A stretch of 64,000 nt of DNA, taken from the NCBI RefSeq assembly GCF_007003975.1, contig NZ_VFTC01000019.1:62001-126000 (forward strand). The letters are read 5' to 3'. The position numbers and the translations under genes are program-made. Source of the DNA: Mesorhizobium sp. WSM4306 (lineage in GTDB: Bacteria; Pseudomonadota; Alphaproteobacteria; Rhizobiales; Rhizobiaceae). Below, piece by piece: positions 34,028 through 42,950 of the stretch. The notes under the pieces were generated by a model, which worked only from the letters and a program-made list of their open reading frames with translations, did not search any database and was not told where the DNA came from. Each line of letters begins with the position of its first letter. Positions within the stretch are counted from its first letter, which is position 1.

Positions 34028-35035
34028 TTACCGATCGATCGTCGTCATCACCCGCTCATTGTAGCGCGGGCCTGCGACCTTGCCCGGCGCAAGCGCCGCG
34101 TCGAGCGCAGCCATCTGGGCGGGTTCGAGCCGGATCGCCGCCGCCGCGACATTCACCTCCAGATACTTGCGCCGCTTGGTACCGGGGATCGGCACGATGT
34201 CGATGCCGAAATCGTCGCCCTTGCCGAGCACCCAGGCTAGCGCGATTTGCGCAGGCTTTACCCGCTTGGCGCTGGCCACCTCCTGCACCGCGGCGGCTGC
34301 GGCGACGTTGGCGTCGAAATTGGCGCCCTGGTAGCGCGGGTCGCCGCGGCGGAAATCGCCTTCGGGATAGTCCTCGGCGCGCTTGACGTCGCCGGCGAGG
34401 AAGCCGCGGCCGAGCGGCGCAAATGGCACCAGGCCGATGCCGAGCTTTTTGAGCAACGGGATGATCTCCGGCTCCAGGTTGCGCTCCCAAAGCGAATATT
34501 CGCTCTGCAGCGCCGACACCGGGTGCACGGCATGCGCGCGGCCGATGTTGGCGGCACCTGCCTCCGACAGGCCAAAGAAGCGCACCTTGCCCTCGGCGAC
34601 CAACTGCCCGATCGTGCCGGCGACGTCTTCCATCGGCACCGCCGGATCGACGCGGTGCTGGTAGTAGAGGTCGACATGGTCGGTGCCGAGCCGCTTCAGC
34701 GAGCCTTCCAGCGCCTCGCGGATATGCGCCGGCCGGCTGTCGCGCTCCGTGCCGACCTGTCTGCCGTTTTCGATGCGGAAGCCGAATTTTGTGGCGATCG
34801 TCACCGCATCGCGGCGGCCCTTCAGCGCCCGCCCGAGCAATTCTTCATTGGCATAGGCGCCGTAGACTTCGGCGGTATCGAGGAAAGTGCAGCCGAGTTC
34901 GATGGCGCGGTGCAAGGTGGCAATCGTTTCCGCTTCGTCCGCCGGCCCGTAGGACTGGCTCATGCCCATGCAGCCGAGGCCGATCGCTGAGACCTGCAGC
35001 CCCTGGCTGCCGAGTTTGTGGGTTCTCAATGTCAT
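34028..35035 (-). CDS. Aldo/keto reductase
   Basis: 335-aa TIM-barrel protein of the AKR11/13-like group: IGLGCMGMSQSYG, TFLDTAEVYG (catalytic Asp and Tyr), TIATKFGF (Lys), DLYYQHRVDP (His), and a GKVRFFGLSEAG strand. C-terminal IVPIPGTKRRKYLEVNVAA is the NADPH site. Complete, active-looking, substrate unknown. Upstream of it on the other strand is an AraC remnant that may once have regulated it. Confidence 0.92.
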   Translation of the reverse strand: MTLRTHKLGSQGLQVSAIGLGCMGMSQSYGPADEAETIATLHRAIELGCTFLDTAEVYGAYANEELLGRALKGRRDAVTIATKFGFRIENGRQVGTERDSRPAHIREALEGSLKRLGTDHVDLYYQHRVDPAVPMEDVAGTIGQLVAEGKVRFFGLSEAGAANIGRAHAVHPVSALQSEYSLWERNLEPEIIPLLKKLGIGLVPFAPLGRGFLAGDVKRAEDYPEGDFRRGDPRYQGANFDANVAAAAAVQEVASAKRVKPAQIALAWVLGKGDDFGIDIVPIPGTKRRKYLEVNVAAAAIRLEPAQMAALDAALAPGKVAGPRYNERVMTTIDR

Positions 35036-35126
35036 TGTCTGTGATCTCCGGGAGGATAGATGGAGTTATAGGAGCCGCTCGCCCAACTTCCAGAGACGCT
35101 CGGCGGATTCCGCATCGATCGCATAG

Positions 35127-35448
35127 GGCATTCACGCCAGCGAGCCTGACCGCGTCTGGCAACTCAGTGAACTGGCTGCCGCCGCCGCCATGTCGCGCAC
35201 CAGCTTCGCGCTGCATTTCAAGGCCGTGGCTGGTGTGACGCCGCTCGCCTACCTCACGCAATGGCGCATGCGGCTGGCCGAACGGGCGCTGCGAGGATAA
35301 TATCGCTGTCTCCAGCATCGCCCGCCGGCTCGGCTACACCTCCGACAGCGCCTTTTCCAACGCCTTCAAGCGCATCACCGGCAGCGCGCCGAAGATCTAT
35401 CGCAGTAGGGTGAGAGCGCGGCGCGAGTTGGCGGCGGAATCAAGGTAG
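35127..35448 (+). pseudogene. AraC-family regulator, frameshifted C-terminal remnant
   Basis: Frame 1 (35130 onwards) encodes IHASEPDRVWQLSELAAAAA, then MSRTSFALHFKAVAGVTPLAYLTQWRMRLAERALRG and a stop at about 35298. The homologous continuation, NIAVSSIARRLGYTSDSAFSNAFKRITGSAPKIYRS, is in another frame and ends at TAG 35446. Both HTH motifs of an AraC domain are thus present but split by an indel, and the N-terminal cupin domain is missing. Confidence 0.8.
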
Positions 35449-35539
35449 TGTCTCAGGTTGAAATCAGGGCAAACGCCCTAATTCCTTGGTCGAGTTGTGC
35501 AAAAGCCCTATATGCTTGGCGGAAAGCATGGGAGACGAC

Positions 35540-35734
35540 ATGATCGCCAATCGCACAACCGCCGAAGATATGGCTCGAACTGTAGGTGTTGACCCGGACA
35601 CATTCCGCGCAGCGTTGCGGAGCGTGAAGCACCCTCGGAAACGCAACACAGATTGGGAAGTGAAAATTGGCAGCCCATCGTATTCGGGAATGCGCACCGT
35701 TCTGGCCAGTCTGATACAGCGGAAGGCTGCCTGA
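35540..35734 (+). CDS. Small hypothetical protein, 64 aa
   Basis: ATG 35540 sits after GGGAGACGAC; in-frame ATGs at 35486 and 35528 are alternatives. The sequence (MIANRTTAEDMARTVGVDPDTF, then RAALRSVKH and KIGSPSYSGMRTVLASLIQRKAA) reads like a short helix-turn-helix followed by a basic tail, so a DNA-binding role is possible but unproven. Composition is less GC-rich than its neighbours. Confidence 0.5.
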   Translation: MIANRTTAEDMARTVGVDPDTFRAALRSVKHPRKRNTDWEVKIGSPSYSGMRTVLASLIQRKAA

Positions 35735-35825
35735 CGCCGACAAGCGGTCAAAATTGACAGAGCACCTGATCTCCAGCATCCTTAGGTAGCCGTTATATCC
35801 TGCGGCTGTTGTGGATGAGCGTCGC

Positions 35826-36050
35826 ATGGTCAGTCCTACTACCAGCCAGAATTCCAAGCGCGCCGCTGTGCGCAAGGCGCTCGATCGCCACAAGGTCTAC
35901 ATCACCGCACAAAGCTTTTCCGGCGGCGTCTACTCTGCCCGCGTGCTGGTCGATGGCGAAGCCTACTGGGTCGACGAGTTCCGGCTGAGCCAGCTTCAGG
36001 GCGGTCTTTCCCCGGCCGAGCTGGAGCTGACGCCGGCCGCCGACGATTGA
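35826..36050 (+). CDS. Small hypothetical protein, 74 aa
   Basis: ATG 35826 is chosen; GTG 35811 would add five residues. A basic N-terminus (SKRAAVRKALDRHKVYITAQSF) is followed by a beta-rich centre (GGVYSARVLVDGEAYWVDEFRLSQLQGG) and an acidic end. Family not recognised. It precedes ligD by 46 nt on the same strand. Confidence 0.6.
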   Translation: MVSPTTSQNSKRAAVRKALDRHKVYITAQSFSGGVYSARVLVDGEAYWVDEFRLSQLQGGLSPAELELTPAADD

Positions 36051-36096
36051 GCTGCCATCGATTGAGCCGCCGCCGCATCCCGCCTAGCATGCGGAC

Positions 36097-38586
36097 ATGA
36101 CCACCCCGCCCAAGCTCAGAGCTTATCGCGCCAAGCGTGAATTTTCGAAGACGCCGGAACCGGCGGGCGGGCTGGTTTCAGGCGATGGCAACCGCTTCGT
36201 CGTCCACAAGCATCACGCCACCGCCGACCATTACGATTTGCGCCTGCAGGTCGGCGGCGTGCTGAAAAGCTGGGCGGTGCCGCGCGGACCCTCGCTCAAC
36301 CCGGCCGACAAAAGGCTCGCCGTCGAGACCGAGGACCATCCGCTCGAATATATCGACTTCGAAGGCGTCATTCCCGAAGGCGAATATGGCGGCGGGCCGA
36401 TGATCGTCTGGGACACCGGCATCTGGGCGCCGATGGACGATGTCGACAAGAGTTTGAGGACCGGCGCGTTCAAGTTCCGGCTGGCGGGCGAAAAGCTCAA
36501 TGGTGGCTGGATGCTGACCCGACTGAAGCCGAAACCCGGCGAGGACGAGAACAAGAAGAACTGGCTGCTGTTCAAGGAGCGCGACCTTGCCGCCGATACC
36601 AAGCTCGACATTCTGGAAGCGCGGCCGGAAAGCGTGAAATCCGGCAGGCGCATCGAGGAACTGGTGGCGCCGCCAAAGAAGCCGGCGCGCCTGCCGCCCA
36701 GTCCCGGCTCGCTGAAACCCGGCGCACTGCCCGGCGCTGTCAGGGGCGATCCGCCGTCGCGCATCGAGCCGCAGCTCGCAACCCAGGTGCCGAAACCACC
36801 GGGCGGGCCGTTGGAGGATACGGGCGAGCTCTGGCTGCACGAAATAAAATTCGACGGCTATCGCACCATGGCGCATATCGTCGATGGCGAGGTCCGGCTG
36901 ATCACGCGCGGCGGCATCGACTGGACCAAGCGCTATGGCGACCTGCCGCAGGCCTTTTCGCGCCTGCCGCTCAGCCAGGCAATCATCGACGGCGAGATCA
37001 TGGTGCTGGACGAGAAGGGCATTTCGCGTTTCGCCCTGTTGCAGGATGCGCTGTCGGCGGGTGCGGGCTCCAAATTGCATTTCTACGCCTTCGACCTGCT
37101 GCATCTCGACGGCTGGGATCTGCGCAAGGCACCGCTCGCAAGGCGCAAAGCCCTGCTCGCGGAGCTGCTCGCAGGGATGGGCGCCAACTCCGCCATCCAG
37201 CTGAGCGATCATGTCGAGGGCGACGGGCAGGGGCTTTACGATCAGGCGACCGAACACGGGCTGGAAGGTATCGTCTCCAAGCGCGCCAACGCGACCTACC
37301 AGAGCGGCCGCACCAAGAGCTGGACCAAGGTCAAGGCACTGCAGAAGGGCGATTTCGTCATCGCCGGCTATACCATCTCCGACGCGGCCGAAGGGCTGGC
37401 CGCGCTCGGCATGGCCGAATTCGAGGATGGCGAATTGCACTATCGCGGCAAGGTCGGCACCGGCTTCGATGCCGCGACGGCTGCCGAATTGCTGGCCCGG
37501 CTGGAGCCGCTGCGCGATGGCGCGACGCCACCCGAGGGCGTGCCGCGCGAAATCATGCGCGAGATGAAATGGGTGCGGCCGCTGCTGTCGGCCCGCATCC
37601 ACTACGCCAACCGCACGGCGGACAATGCGCTGCGCCACGGCGTGTTTCGCGGCCTGCGCGATGTCGGCTTGTCGACGCCAGTATCGCCGAAGCGCAAGCG
37701 GCTGATCGCCGAGGCCGATCTCGCCACCATCTGGGTGACAAATCCGGAGCGGCGGCTGTTCGGCAAGACCGGACCGACCAAGCTCGACATCGCCGTCTAT
37801 TACGCGCTGGTCGGCGACTTCATGCTGCCGCACATTATGGGCCGGCCGGTGTCGCTGGTGCGCTGCCCGACCGGCCTGCCGAAGGATTGCTTCTTCCAGC
37901 GCCACGCCTTCACCGGCATGCCGCCCTCGGTGGTGACGTTCGAGACGGCCAACTCCGAGGGCGAGACCAAATCTTATCTGTCTGTTGAGGGGGCGAAAGG
38001 CTATTTGGCGCTGGCGCAGTTCGGCGTCGTCGAGTTCCACACCTGGGGCACGCACCGCGCCAGCCTCGACAAGCCCGACCTGATCGTCTTCGACCTCGAT
38101 CCGGGCGAGGGCATCGCCTGGCGCGAAGTGGTCGAGGCCGCCATTCACATCAAGGGCGAGCTGGAGAAGCTGGGGCTGGTGCCGTTCGCCAAGACATCCG
38201 GCGGCAGCGGCATCCACATCACGGTGCCGGTCACGCAAAAGCAGAATTGGAAAAAGCTGCATCAGGCGACCAGCGCCATCTCCACTTATCTGGCGGCCAC
38301 CGCGCCCGACACTTTCACCACCACAATGGGCAAGGAAAACCGCAAGCGCCGTATCTTCATCGATTATCACCGCAACGCACGCGGCCACACCTCGGCTGCC
38401 CCCTATTCGCTGCGCGCCCGCACCAATCTGCCGGCCTCGACGCCGGTGAGCTGGAGTGACCTGGAGACCATAGATGCGCCGCAGGATCTGAACTATTCCT
38501 CGCTACCGGGCCTGTTGGCAACGTCGGGCGATCCCTGGGCGGACATGGAGGATTTCGCAAGGGATTTGCCGGCTTTCAAGATCTAG
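36097..38586 (+). CDS. ligD: Multidomain DNA ligase D (phosphoesterase-ligase-polymerase)
   Basis: 829 aa carrying all three NHEJ activities. Residues about 25-170: 3'-phosphoesterase, with HKHHATADHYDLRLQ and GVIPEGEYGGG. About 225-530: ATP-dependent ligase with the nucleotidyl lysine at K251 in EIKFDGYR, IIDGEIMVLD, FYAFDLLHLDG and EGIVSKRANATYQSG. About 555-829: primase-type polymerase with metal-binding D666/D668 in VFDLDPGEG and SGGSGIHI. With Ku it joins blunt or processed double-strand breaks. The phosphoesterase-ligase-polymerase order is common in proteobacteria. It is complete. A remnant resembling its last about 28 codons lies at 38770-38852. Confidence 0.96.
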   Translation: MTTPPKLRAYRAKREFSKTPEPAGGLVSGDGNRFVVHKHHATADHYDLRLQVGGVLKSWAVPRGPSLNPADKRLAVETEDHPLEYIDFEGVIPEGEYGGGPMIVWDTGIWAPMDDVDKSLRTGAFKFRLAGEKLNGGWMLTRLKPKPGEDENKKNWLLFKERDLAADTKLDILEARPESVKSGRRIEELVAPPKKPARLPPSPGSLKPGALPGAVRGDPPSRIEPQLATQVPKPPGGPLEDTGELWLHEIKFDGYRTMAHIVDGEVRLITRGGIDWTKRYGDLPQAFSRLPLSQAIIDGEIMVLDEKGISRFALLQDALSAGAGSKLHFYAFDLLHLDGWDLRKAPLARRKALLAELLAGMGANSAIQLSDHVEGDGQGLYDQATEHGLEGIVSKRANATYQSGRTKSWTKVKALQKGDFVIAGYTISDAAEGLAALGMAEFEDGELHYRGKVGTGFDAATAAELLARLEPLRDGATPPEGVPREIMREMKWVRPLLSARIHYANRTADNALRHGVFRGLRDVGLSTPVSPKRKRLIAEADLATIWVTNPERRLFGKTGPTKLDIAVYYALVGDFMLPHIMGRPVSLVRCPTGLPKDCFFQRHAFTGMPPSVVTFETANSEGETKSYLSVEGAKGYLALAQFGVVEFHTWGTHRASLDKPDLIVFDLDPGEGIAWREVVEAAIHIKGELEKLGLVPFAKTSGGSGIHITVPVTQKQNWKKLHQATSAISTYLAATAPDTFTTTMGKENRKRRIFIDYHRNARGHTSAAPYSLRARTNLPASTPVSWSDLETIDAPQDLNYSSLPGLLATSGDPWADMEDFARDLPAFKI

Positions 38587-38761
38587 GTTCCTCGCCCCCA
38601 CAAAGTGGGGGAGAGGTGTCCGCGAAGCGGACGGAGAGGGGGCTGCGCCAACATTCCAAGGTGGAGGCGTGCCCCCAGAAACACTCAGGTCCGCGCCAAT
38701 CCCCCTCTCCGTCTCGGCTTCGCCGAGCCACCTCTCCCCCGCCTTCGCGGGGGCGAGGAAC
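38587..38761. repeat. Inverted-repeat element, family C
   Basis: Outer arms GTTCCTCGCCCCC (38587-38599) and GGGGGCGAGGAAC (38749-38761) are exact complements. Inner CACAAAGTGGGGGAGAGG and CCACCTCTCCCCCGCC parts and CGCGAAGCG/GCTTCGCCG hairpins add structure. It begins on the base after the ligD stop and ends just before a ghost copy of the ligD 3' end. Confidence 0.85.
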
Positions 38762-38769
38762 CCAAGTGC

Positions 38770-38852
38770 ATCGACGCTTCCGACAATTTGAATTATTCTC
38801 CGATGCCGAGCCTCAATCCGTCCCTAAAACATTTCGCTAGGGATTTGCCGGT
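38770..38852 (+). pseudogene. Ghost copy of the ligD 3' end
   Basis: Translated in frame, IDASDNLNYSPMPSL then HFARDLPV parallels the LigD C-terminus IDAPQDLNYSSLPGL then DFARDLPAF, with nucleotide similarity (AGGGATTTGCCGG in both). Between the blocks about nine codons differ or are missing. It lies on the far side of the inverted-repeat element from ligD, so that element separates the two 3' ends. Confidence 0.7.
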
Positions 38853-38951
38853 ATGTTTGGGGCCAGTGTAGGATTTTCGCAGCGCCATTCGTCCTCCGGA
38901 CGAACAGCGCTGTATCGGTGTGTCAGTGCATGGCCGCGTAGGAGAGAGTTC

Positions 38952-39872
38952 ATGGCGCCCAGGGCAAGTTGGAAAGGTTACCTCAAGCTCAGCCTCGTCA
39001 GCTGTCCGGTCCGGCTCTATCCGGCAACGACGACCAGCGAGCGCATCACGTTCAATCAGCTGCACAAGAAGACCCACAACCGCATCAACATGAAACCGGT
39101 CGACCCCGAACTCGGGCTGGTCGAGCGTTCGGATCTGGTCAAGGGCTACGAGTACGAGGACAAGCAGTACATCATCATCGATGATGCCGACCTCGAAGCG
39201 GTGCGCATAGAATCCAACCACACGATGAACATCGAGGCCTTCGTCGACGAAGACGAGGTCGACGTCATCTATCAGGACGCGCCGTACTACATGGCGCCGG
39301 ATGGCGCCATGGCGGAAGAGACCTTCGCCGTGCTGCGCGAAGCCATGCGCAAATCCGGCAAGCTGGCGATTGCCCGCCTTGTCCTGTCCAGCCGCGAGCG
39401 CGTGGTGACGATCGGTTCGCGCGAGAACGGCATGTTCGTCTGCACCTTGAGAAATCCGAACGAAGTGCGTGGCACAGCTGAATATTTCGGCAATATTCCT
39501 GCCGGCAAGCCCGACCCCGAAATGCTGCAATTGGCCGAAGCGCTGATCAAGCAGAAGGAAACCACCTTCGACCCGAAGAACTACGAGGACCGCTACGAGA
39601 TCGCGCTGATGACGATGATCCGCGAGAAGCTCAAAGGCCACAAGCCGATCATTGCGGCGGCCCCTGAGCGCGGCAATGTCATCAACCTGATGGATGCGCT
39701 GAAGGCGAGCCTGTCGCAGTCCGCCAAGCCGCCGGCCAAGTCCAAGAGCAAGGCCGACGAAGCCGAAAAGCCTGCCGCCAAGGCAAGTGCTGCCAAGGCT
39801 GGGGCGGGCGCTGCCAAGGAAAACCCGTTGAAGGCCAATCTGCTCAAGGCCGTCGGCAAGAGCAAGGGGTGA
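38952..39872 (+). CDS. ku: Ku protein of bacterial non-homologous end joining
   Basis: 306 aa from ATG 38952 (GGAGAGAGTT). Core Ku fold: RASWKGYLKLSLVSCPVRLYPA at the N-terminus, DDADLEAVRIESNHTMNIEAFV, YYMAPDGAMAEETFAVLREAM, GNIPAGKPDPEMLQLAEALI. The C-terminus is a lysine/alanine-rich tail of about 50 residues (SAKPPAKSKSKADEAEKPAAK), the kind that helps bacterial Ku thread on DNA and bind LigD. Its TGA overlaps the GTG start of the next gene. Confidence 0.95.
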   Translation: MAPRASWKGYLKLSLVSCPVRLYPATTTSERITFNQLHKKTHNRINMKPVDPELGLVERSDLVKGYEYEDKQYIIIDDADLEAVRIESNHTMNIEAFVDEDEVDVIYQDAPYYMAPDGAMAEETFAVLREAMRKSGKLAIARLVLSSRERVVTIGSRENGMFVCTLRNPNEVRGTAEYFGNIPAGKPDPEMLQLAEALIKQKETTFDPKNYEDRYEIALMTMIREKLKGHKPIIAAAPERGNVINLMDALKASLSQSAKPPAKSKSKADEAEKPAAKASAAKAGAGAAKENPLKANLLKAVGKSKG

Positions 39873-40990
39873 CGGCGCCCACCGGTATAATCCCTGGCGC
39901 CGTCTTCGGCACCATCGGCGCGCTGGCGGCATTTCCGCTGCGGCTGGCCGCGCGCGAGGTCGAGCGCCGGCACGGCCAGTTGCGGCGCGGCGTCACCAGG
40001 CGCACCAGCCATGTCGTGTTCGGGCGCACGCTGCTTGCCAAGGCCGGCATGGCGAAGGCCGGCGATGCCGAAATCGAGCGCCGTGTCGCGGCCGAACGCG
40101 CCGCCGGTCGTGTGGTAATCAGCGAAAACGGCTTTCTGCGCCTGCTCGGCCTGATGAAGGCGCCCGAGGCGTCGTCGCTGTCCAGGCAGTCGCTCATCGA
40201 CCAGTCGAAACTGTCGGGCGCCGATCTCGACCTGCTCAGCCTGTTCGACGCTTTCGAGCATGATTCAGAACCCTACTCCTTCCGCGACCTGATCCTCGCC
40301 CGCAAATATGCCGGGCTGGTCGCCGGCGGCGCTTCATGGGGCGCGATTGCGCGCTCCGTGCACCGCTCCGGCCCGGTCGCCTCGCTCACCGCCAAATCGC
40401 TCAATGTCGGCTCGCAACATGGCCGGCCCGATGCGATCTATCTCGAAGGCGGCCAAAGCGAACTCGACGGCCAGCTGCTGTTCGATCTCGGCAGTGCAGC
40501 CGGCGACGACACGTTGGAGGACTTGTTCGCCGAGGCTGAAAGCGCGGAAGAGCAGGGCGACCACGAGCAGGCCGCGTCCCTTTACCAGCGCTGCCTCAGC
40601 ATCGATCCGAGCGACGCCATCGCCGCCTTCAACCGCGCCAACTGCCTGCGCGGCGCCGGCCGTGTCAGCGAGGCCGCACATGACTATGCAAGGGCGATAA
40701 AGCTCGACCCGGCCTTCGTCGAGGCGTGGTTCAACCTCGCCGGACTGATGAGTGATCAGGGCAAGGTGGCTTCGGCGCGCCGGCACCTGCAAAAGGCGAT
40801 CGTGCTCGACAAGAGCTATGCCGATCCGGTGTTCAATCTTGCCCGTCTGGAGTTTGACGCCGGCAATCTGGCCGAAGCCCGGCGGAACTGGGTGCGCTAT
40901 CTCGAACTCGATGCGGAAAGCGAATGGGCGCGCACGGCGGCCAAGGGGATACAGTTCGTGGATCTGCAGACGGCGCGGACGGCGGGGTGA
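39869..40990 (+). CDS. Possible BRCT-like/HTH/TPR protein translationally coupled to ku
   Basis: 373 aa from GTG 39869 within GTGA, overlapping the ku stop. Residues about 10-95 (GALAAFPLRLAAREVERRHGQLRR, GVTRRTSHVVFGRTLL, then AAGRVVISENGFLRLL) look like a BRCT-type fold, though this is by pattern only. Residues about 125-175 (YSFRDLILARKYAGLVAGGASWGAIARSVHRSG) resemble a MerR-like helix-turn-helix. About 225-350 holds three to four TPRs: EEQGDHEQAASLYQRCLSIDPSDAIAAFNRANCLR, VSEAAHDYARAIKLDPAFVEAWFNLAGL, KVASARRHLQKAIVLDKSYADPVFNLA. DNA-binding plus scaffold domains next to Ku suggest a break-repair accessory; a regulatory role is the alternative. Confidence 0.7.
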   Translation: MTAPTGIIPGAVFGTIGALAAFPLRLAAREVERRHGQLRRGVTRRTSHVVFGRTLLAKAGMAKAGDAEIERRVAAERAAGRVVISENGFLRLLGLMKAPEASSLSRQSLIDQSKLSGADLDLLSLFDAFEHDSEPYSFRDLILARKYAGLVAGGASWGAIARSVHRSGPVASLTAKSLNVGSQHGRPDAIYLEGGQSELDGQLLFDLGSAAGDDTLEDLFAEAESAEEQGDHEQAASLYQRCLSIDPSDAIAAFNRANCLRGAGRVSEAAHDYARAIKLDPAFVEAWFNLAGLMSDQGKVASARRHLQKAIVLDKSYADPVFNLARLEFDAGNLAEARRNWVRYLELDAESEWARTAAKGIQFVDLQTARTAG

Positions 40991-40997
40991 GTTCTTG

Positions 40998-41143
40998 CCT
41001 TCTCCCCCTGTGGGAGAAGGTGGATCGGCGCGTAGCGCGGAGACGGTTGAGGGGTGCTGGAAGGAATGAGACACTGGCGTTCCCTGAACACCCCTCATCC
41101 GACCTCGCTTCGCGAGGCCACCTTCTCCCACAAGGGGAGAAGG
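40998..41143. repeat. Inverted-repeat element, family B, copy 1
   Basis: CCTTCTCCCCCTGTGGGAGAAGG opens it and CCTTCTCCCACAAGGGGAGAAGG closes it. Inner GAGGGGTG/CACCCCTC arms and GCGTAGCGC and CTTCGCGAG hairpins lie within. A sister copy is at 52409-52553. Confidence 0.8.
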
Positions 41144-41165
41144 TGTCACCAAGGTTAGAGCCCCC

Positions 41166-41804
41166 ATGACCACCTTCCTCTTCGACGGCTACGACACGGC
41201 ACCCGTCACCATCCTGCTCGCGCACGGCGCCGGCGCGTCGATGGATTCACCTTCGATGACCGCCACGGCCAAGGCTTTGGCCGCCGCCGGCTTCCAGGTC
41301 GCGCGCTTCGAATTCCACTATATGGCGGCACGCCGCTACGGCCAGCGCAAGCCGCCGCCGCGCGCCGAGACGGTGAACCCGGAATACATCAAGGCAATCG
41401 CCGATCTCAGGGCGAGGGGCGTCACCGGTCCGCTCATCATCGGCGGCAAGTCGATGGGCGGACGCGTCGCCTCAATGGTCGCCGACGAGATGTTTGCCAA
41501 GGGCGAAATTTCGGGCCTCGTCTGCCTCGGCTATCCCTTCCATCCGCCGGCAAAACCTGAGCAACTCAGGACAAAGCATCTCGCCGGGCTGAAGACGCCG
41601 ACACTGATTTTCCAGGGCACGCGCGACGAGTTCGGCACCAGGGAAGAGGTCGCAACCTACGGTCTTTCCAAAGCCATCGAAGTGATCTGGCTGGAGGATG
41701 GCGACCACGATCTGAAGCCGCGCAAGAGCATTTCGGGATTTTCCACCGCGGATCATTTGAAGACGCTGGCGGAGACGGTGTGGGATTGGGCGAACAAGCC
41801 ATAG
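41166..41804 (+). CDS. Alpha/beta hydrolase (TEX30/KANSL3-like)
   Basis: 212 aa. The strand ILLAHGAGASMDSPSM carries the oxyanion region, GPLIIGGKSMGGRVASMVAD the nucleophile elbow (G-K-S-M-G), TPTLIFQGTRDEFG the acid and GDHDLKP the catalytic His. All three triad residues are present. The group is a dienelactone-hydrolase-like family of unclear substrate. Confidence 0.88.
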   Translation: MTTFLFDGYDTAPVTILLAHGAGASMDSPSMTATAKALAAAGFQVARFEFHYMAARRYGQRKPPPRAETVNPEYIKAIADLRARGVTGPLIIGGKSMGGRVASMVADEMFAKGEISGLVCLGYPFHPPAKPEQLRTKHLAGLKTPTLIFQGTRDEFGTREEVATYGLSKAIEVIWLEDGDHDLKPRKSISGFSTADHLKTLAETVWDWANKP

Positions 41805-41843
41805 GGCGGGCACATTGAAGGAATTGTTTGCTTTCGACGTTGG

Positions 41844-42023
41844 CGCTGCCCCTCATTGTCCTACCGGACATTTCTCCCCGTATAGTGACGGGGAGAAAGA
41901 GGCTGTGGCCGATGATTTCGCTAGTCGCCAACCTTGCAGAACAAAAAGCGACATTCGCGATAGTCTCCTTCTCCCCGTCACTATACGGGGAGAAGGTGCC
42001 GGCAGGCGGATGAGGGGCGGCGC
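41844..42023. repeat. Inverted-repeat element, family D
   Basis: GCGCTGCCCCTCAT near the start and ATGAGGGGCGGCGC at the end are the outer arms; TTTCTCCCCGTATAGTGACG and CGTCACTATACGGGGAGAAG form long inner arms with A/T variation. It fills most of the gap between the hydrolase and exonuclease genes. Confidence 0.8.
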
Positions 42024-42074
42024 GAACATTGATTGGTTAGTGGCGTCCACCCAGTTTGTTGCTTTCCGCGCCAG

Positions 42075-42845
42075 ATGAAAATCGCCTCGTTCAACATAAA
42101 CAACATCAACAGCCGGCTGCAGAACCTGCTGGTCTGGCTGGCGGCGGCCAAACCCGACATCGTCTGCCTGCAGGAGTTGAAGGCGCGCGACATGCAGTTT
42201 CCGCGCACAGCGCTGGCCGATGCCGGCTATGGCGCGGTGTGGAAGGGCGAGCCTACCTGGAATGGTGTCGCCATACTGGCGCGAGGATCCGAGCCGGTGC
42301 TGACCGCGGACGCGCTACCCGGCGATGACGCCGACAGGCAGAGCCGCTACATCGAGGCGGCCGTCAACGGTGTCGTCATCGCTTGCCTCTACGCGCCCAA
42401 CGGCAACCCGCAGCCGGGGCCGAAATTCCAGTACAAGCTGGCCTGGCACGAGCGACTGGAGGCGCATGCCGAACAGCTGTTCGACACCGGCCTGCCGGTG
42501 GCGCTGGTCGGCGACTACAACATCGTGCCCGAGCCGCGCGACATCTACGCCACCCACTCCTATGACGACAACGCGCTGGTGCAGCCCGAAAGCCGCGCAT
42601 CCTTCCAGCGCCTGCTCGAGCAGGGCTGGACCGATGCGCTGCGCAAGAAGCATCCGAAGGAAACGCTCTACACATTCTGGGACTATCGCCGCAACCGCTG
42701 GCCGCGTGACGCCGGCTTGAGGCTCGACCACATTTTGCTGTCGAAGAAACTGGCGCGCCGCCTCACTGCTGCCGGCATCGATCGCGATGTTCGCGGCGAG
42801 GACGGCGCCAGCGACCACGCGCCGGTTTGGGTGGAATTGAAGTAG
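42075..42845 (+). CDS. xthA: Exodeoxyribonuclease III
   Basis: 256 aa from ATG 42075. Full EEP nuclease motif set: MKIASFNINNINSRL, IVCLQELKARD (metal Glu), NGVAILAR, CLYAPNGNP (catalytic Tyr), LVGDYNIVPEPRD (Asp/Asn), GLRLDHILLSK and ASDHAPVWVEL (Asp-His). It acts on abasic sites and 3' ends in base-excision repair, which fits the repair neighbourhood. Confidence 0.93.
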   Translation: MKIASFNINNINSRLQNLLVWLAAAKPDIVCLQELKARDMQFPRTALADAGYGAVWKGEPTWNGVAILARGSEPVLTADALPGDDADRQSRYIEAAVNGVVIACLYAPNGNPQPGPKFQYKLAWHERLEAHAEQLFDTGLPVALVGDYNIVPEPRDIYATHSYDDNALVQPESRASFQRLLEQGWTDALRKKHPKETLYTFWDYRRNRWPRDAGLRLDHILLSKKLARRLTAAGIDRDVRGEDGASDHAPVWVELK

Positions 42846-42950
42846 CAGCGTGATGTCAGCCACTTTCATACTTGGCATTTTGCGTTACGCGTTTCGTTGC
42901 TAGTTTCGTGACAGGGGGCCGCACAGCACGCGGCCTGGGGAAGAGAGCCA

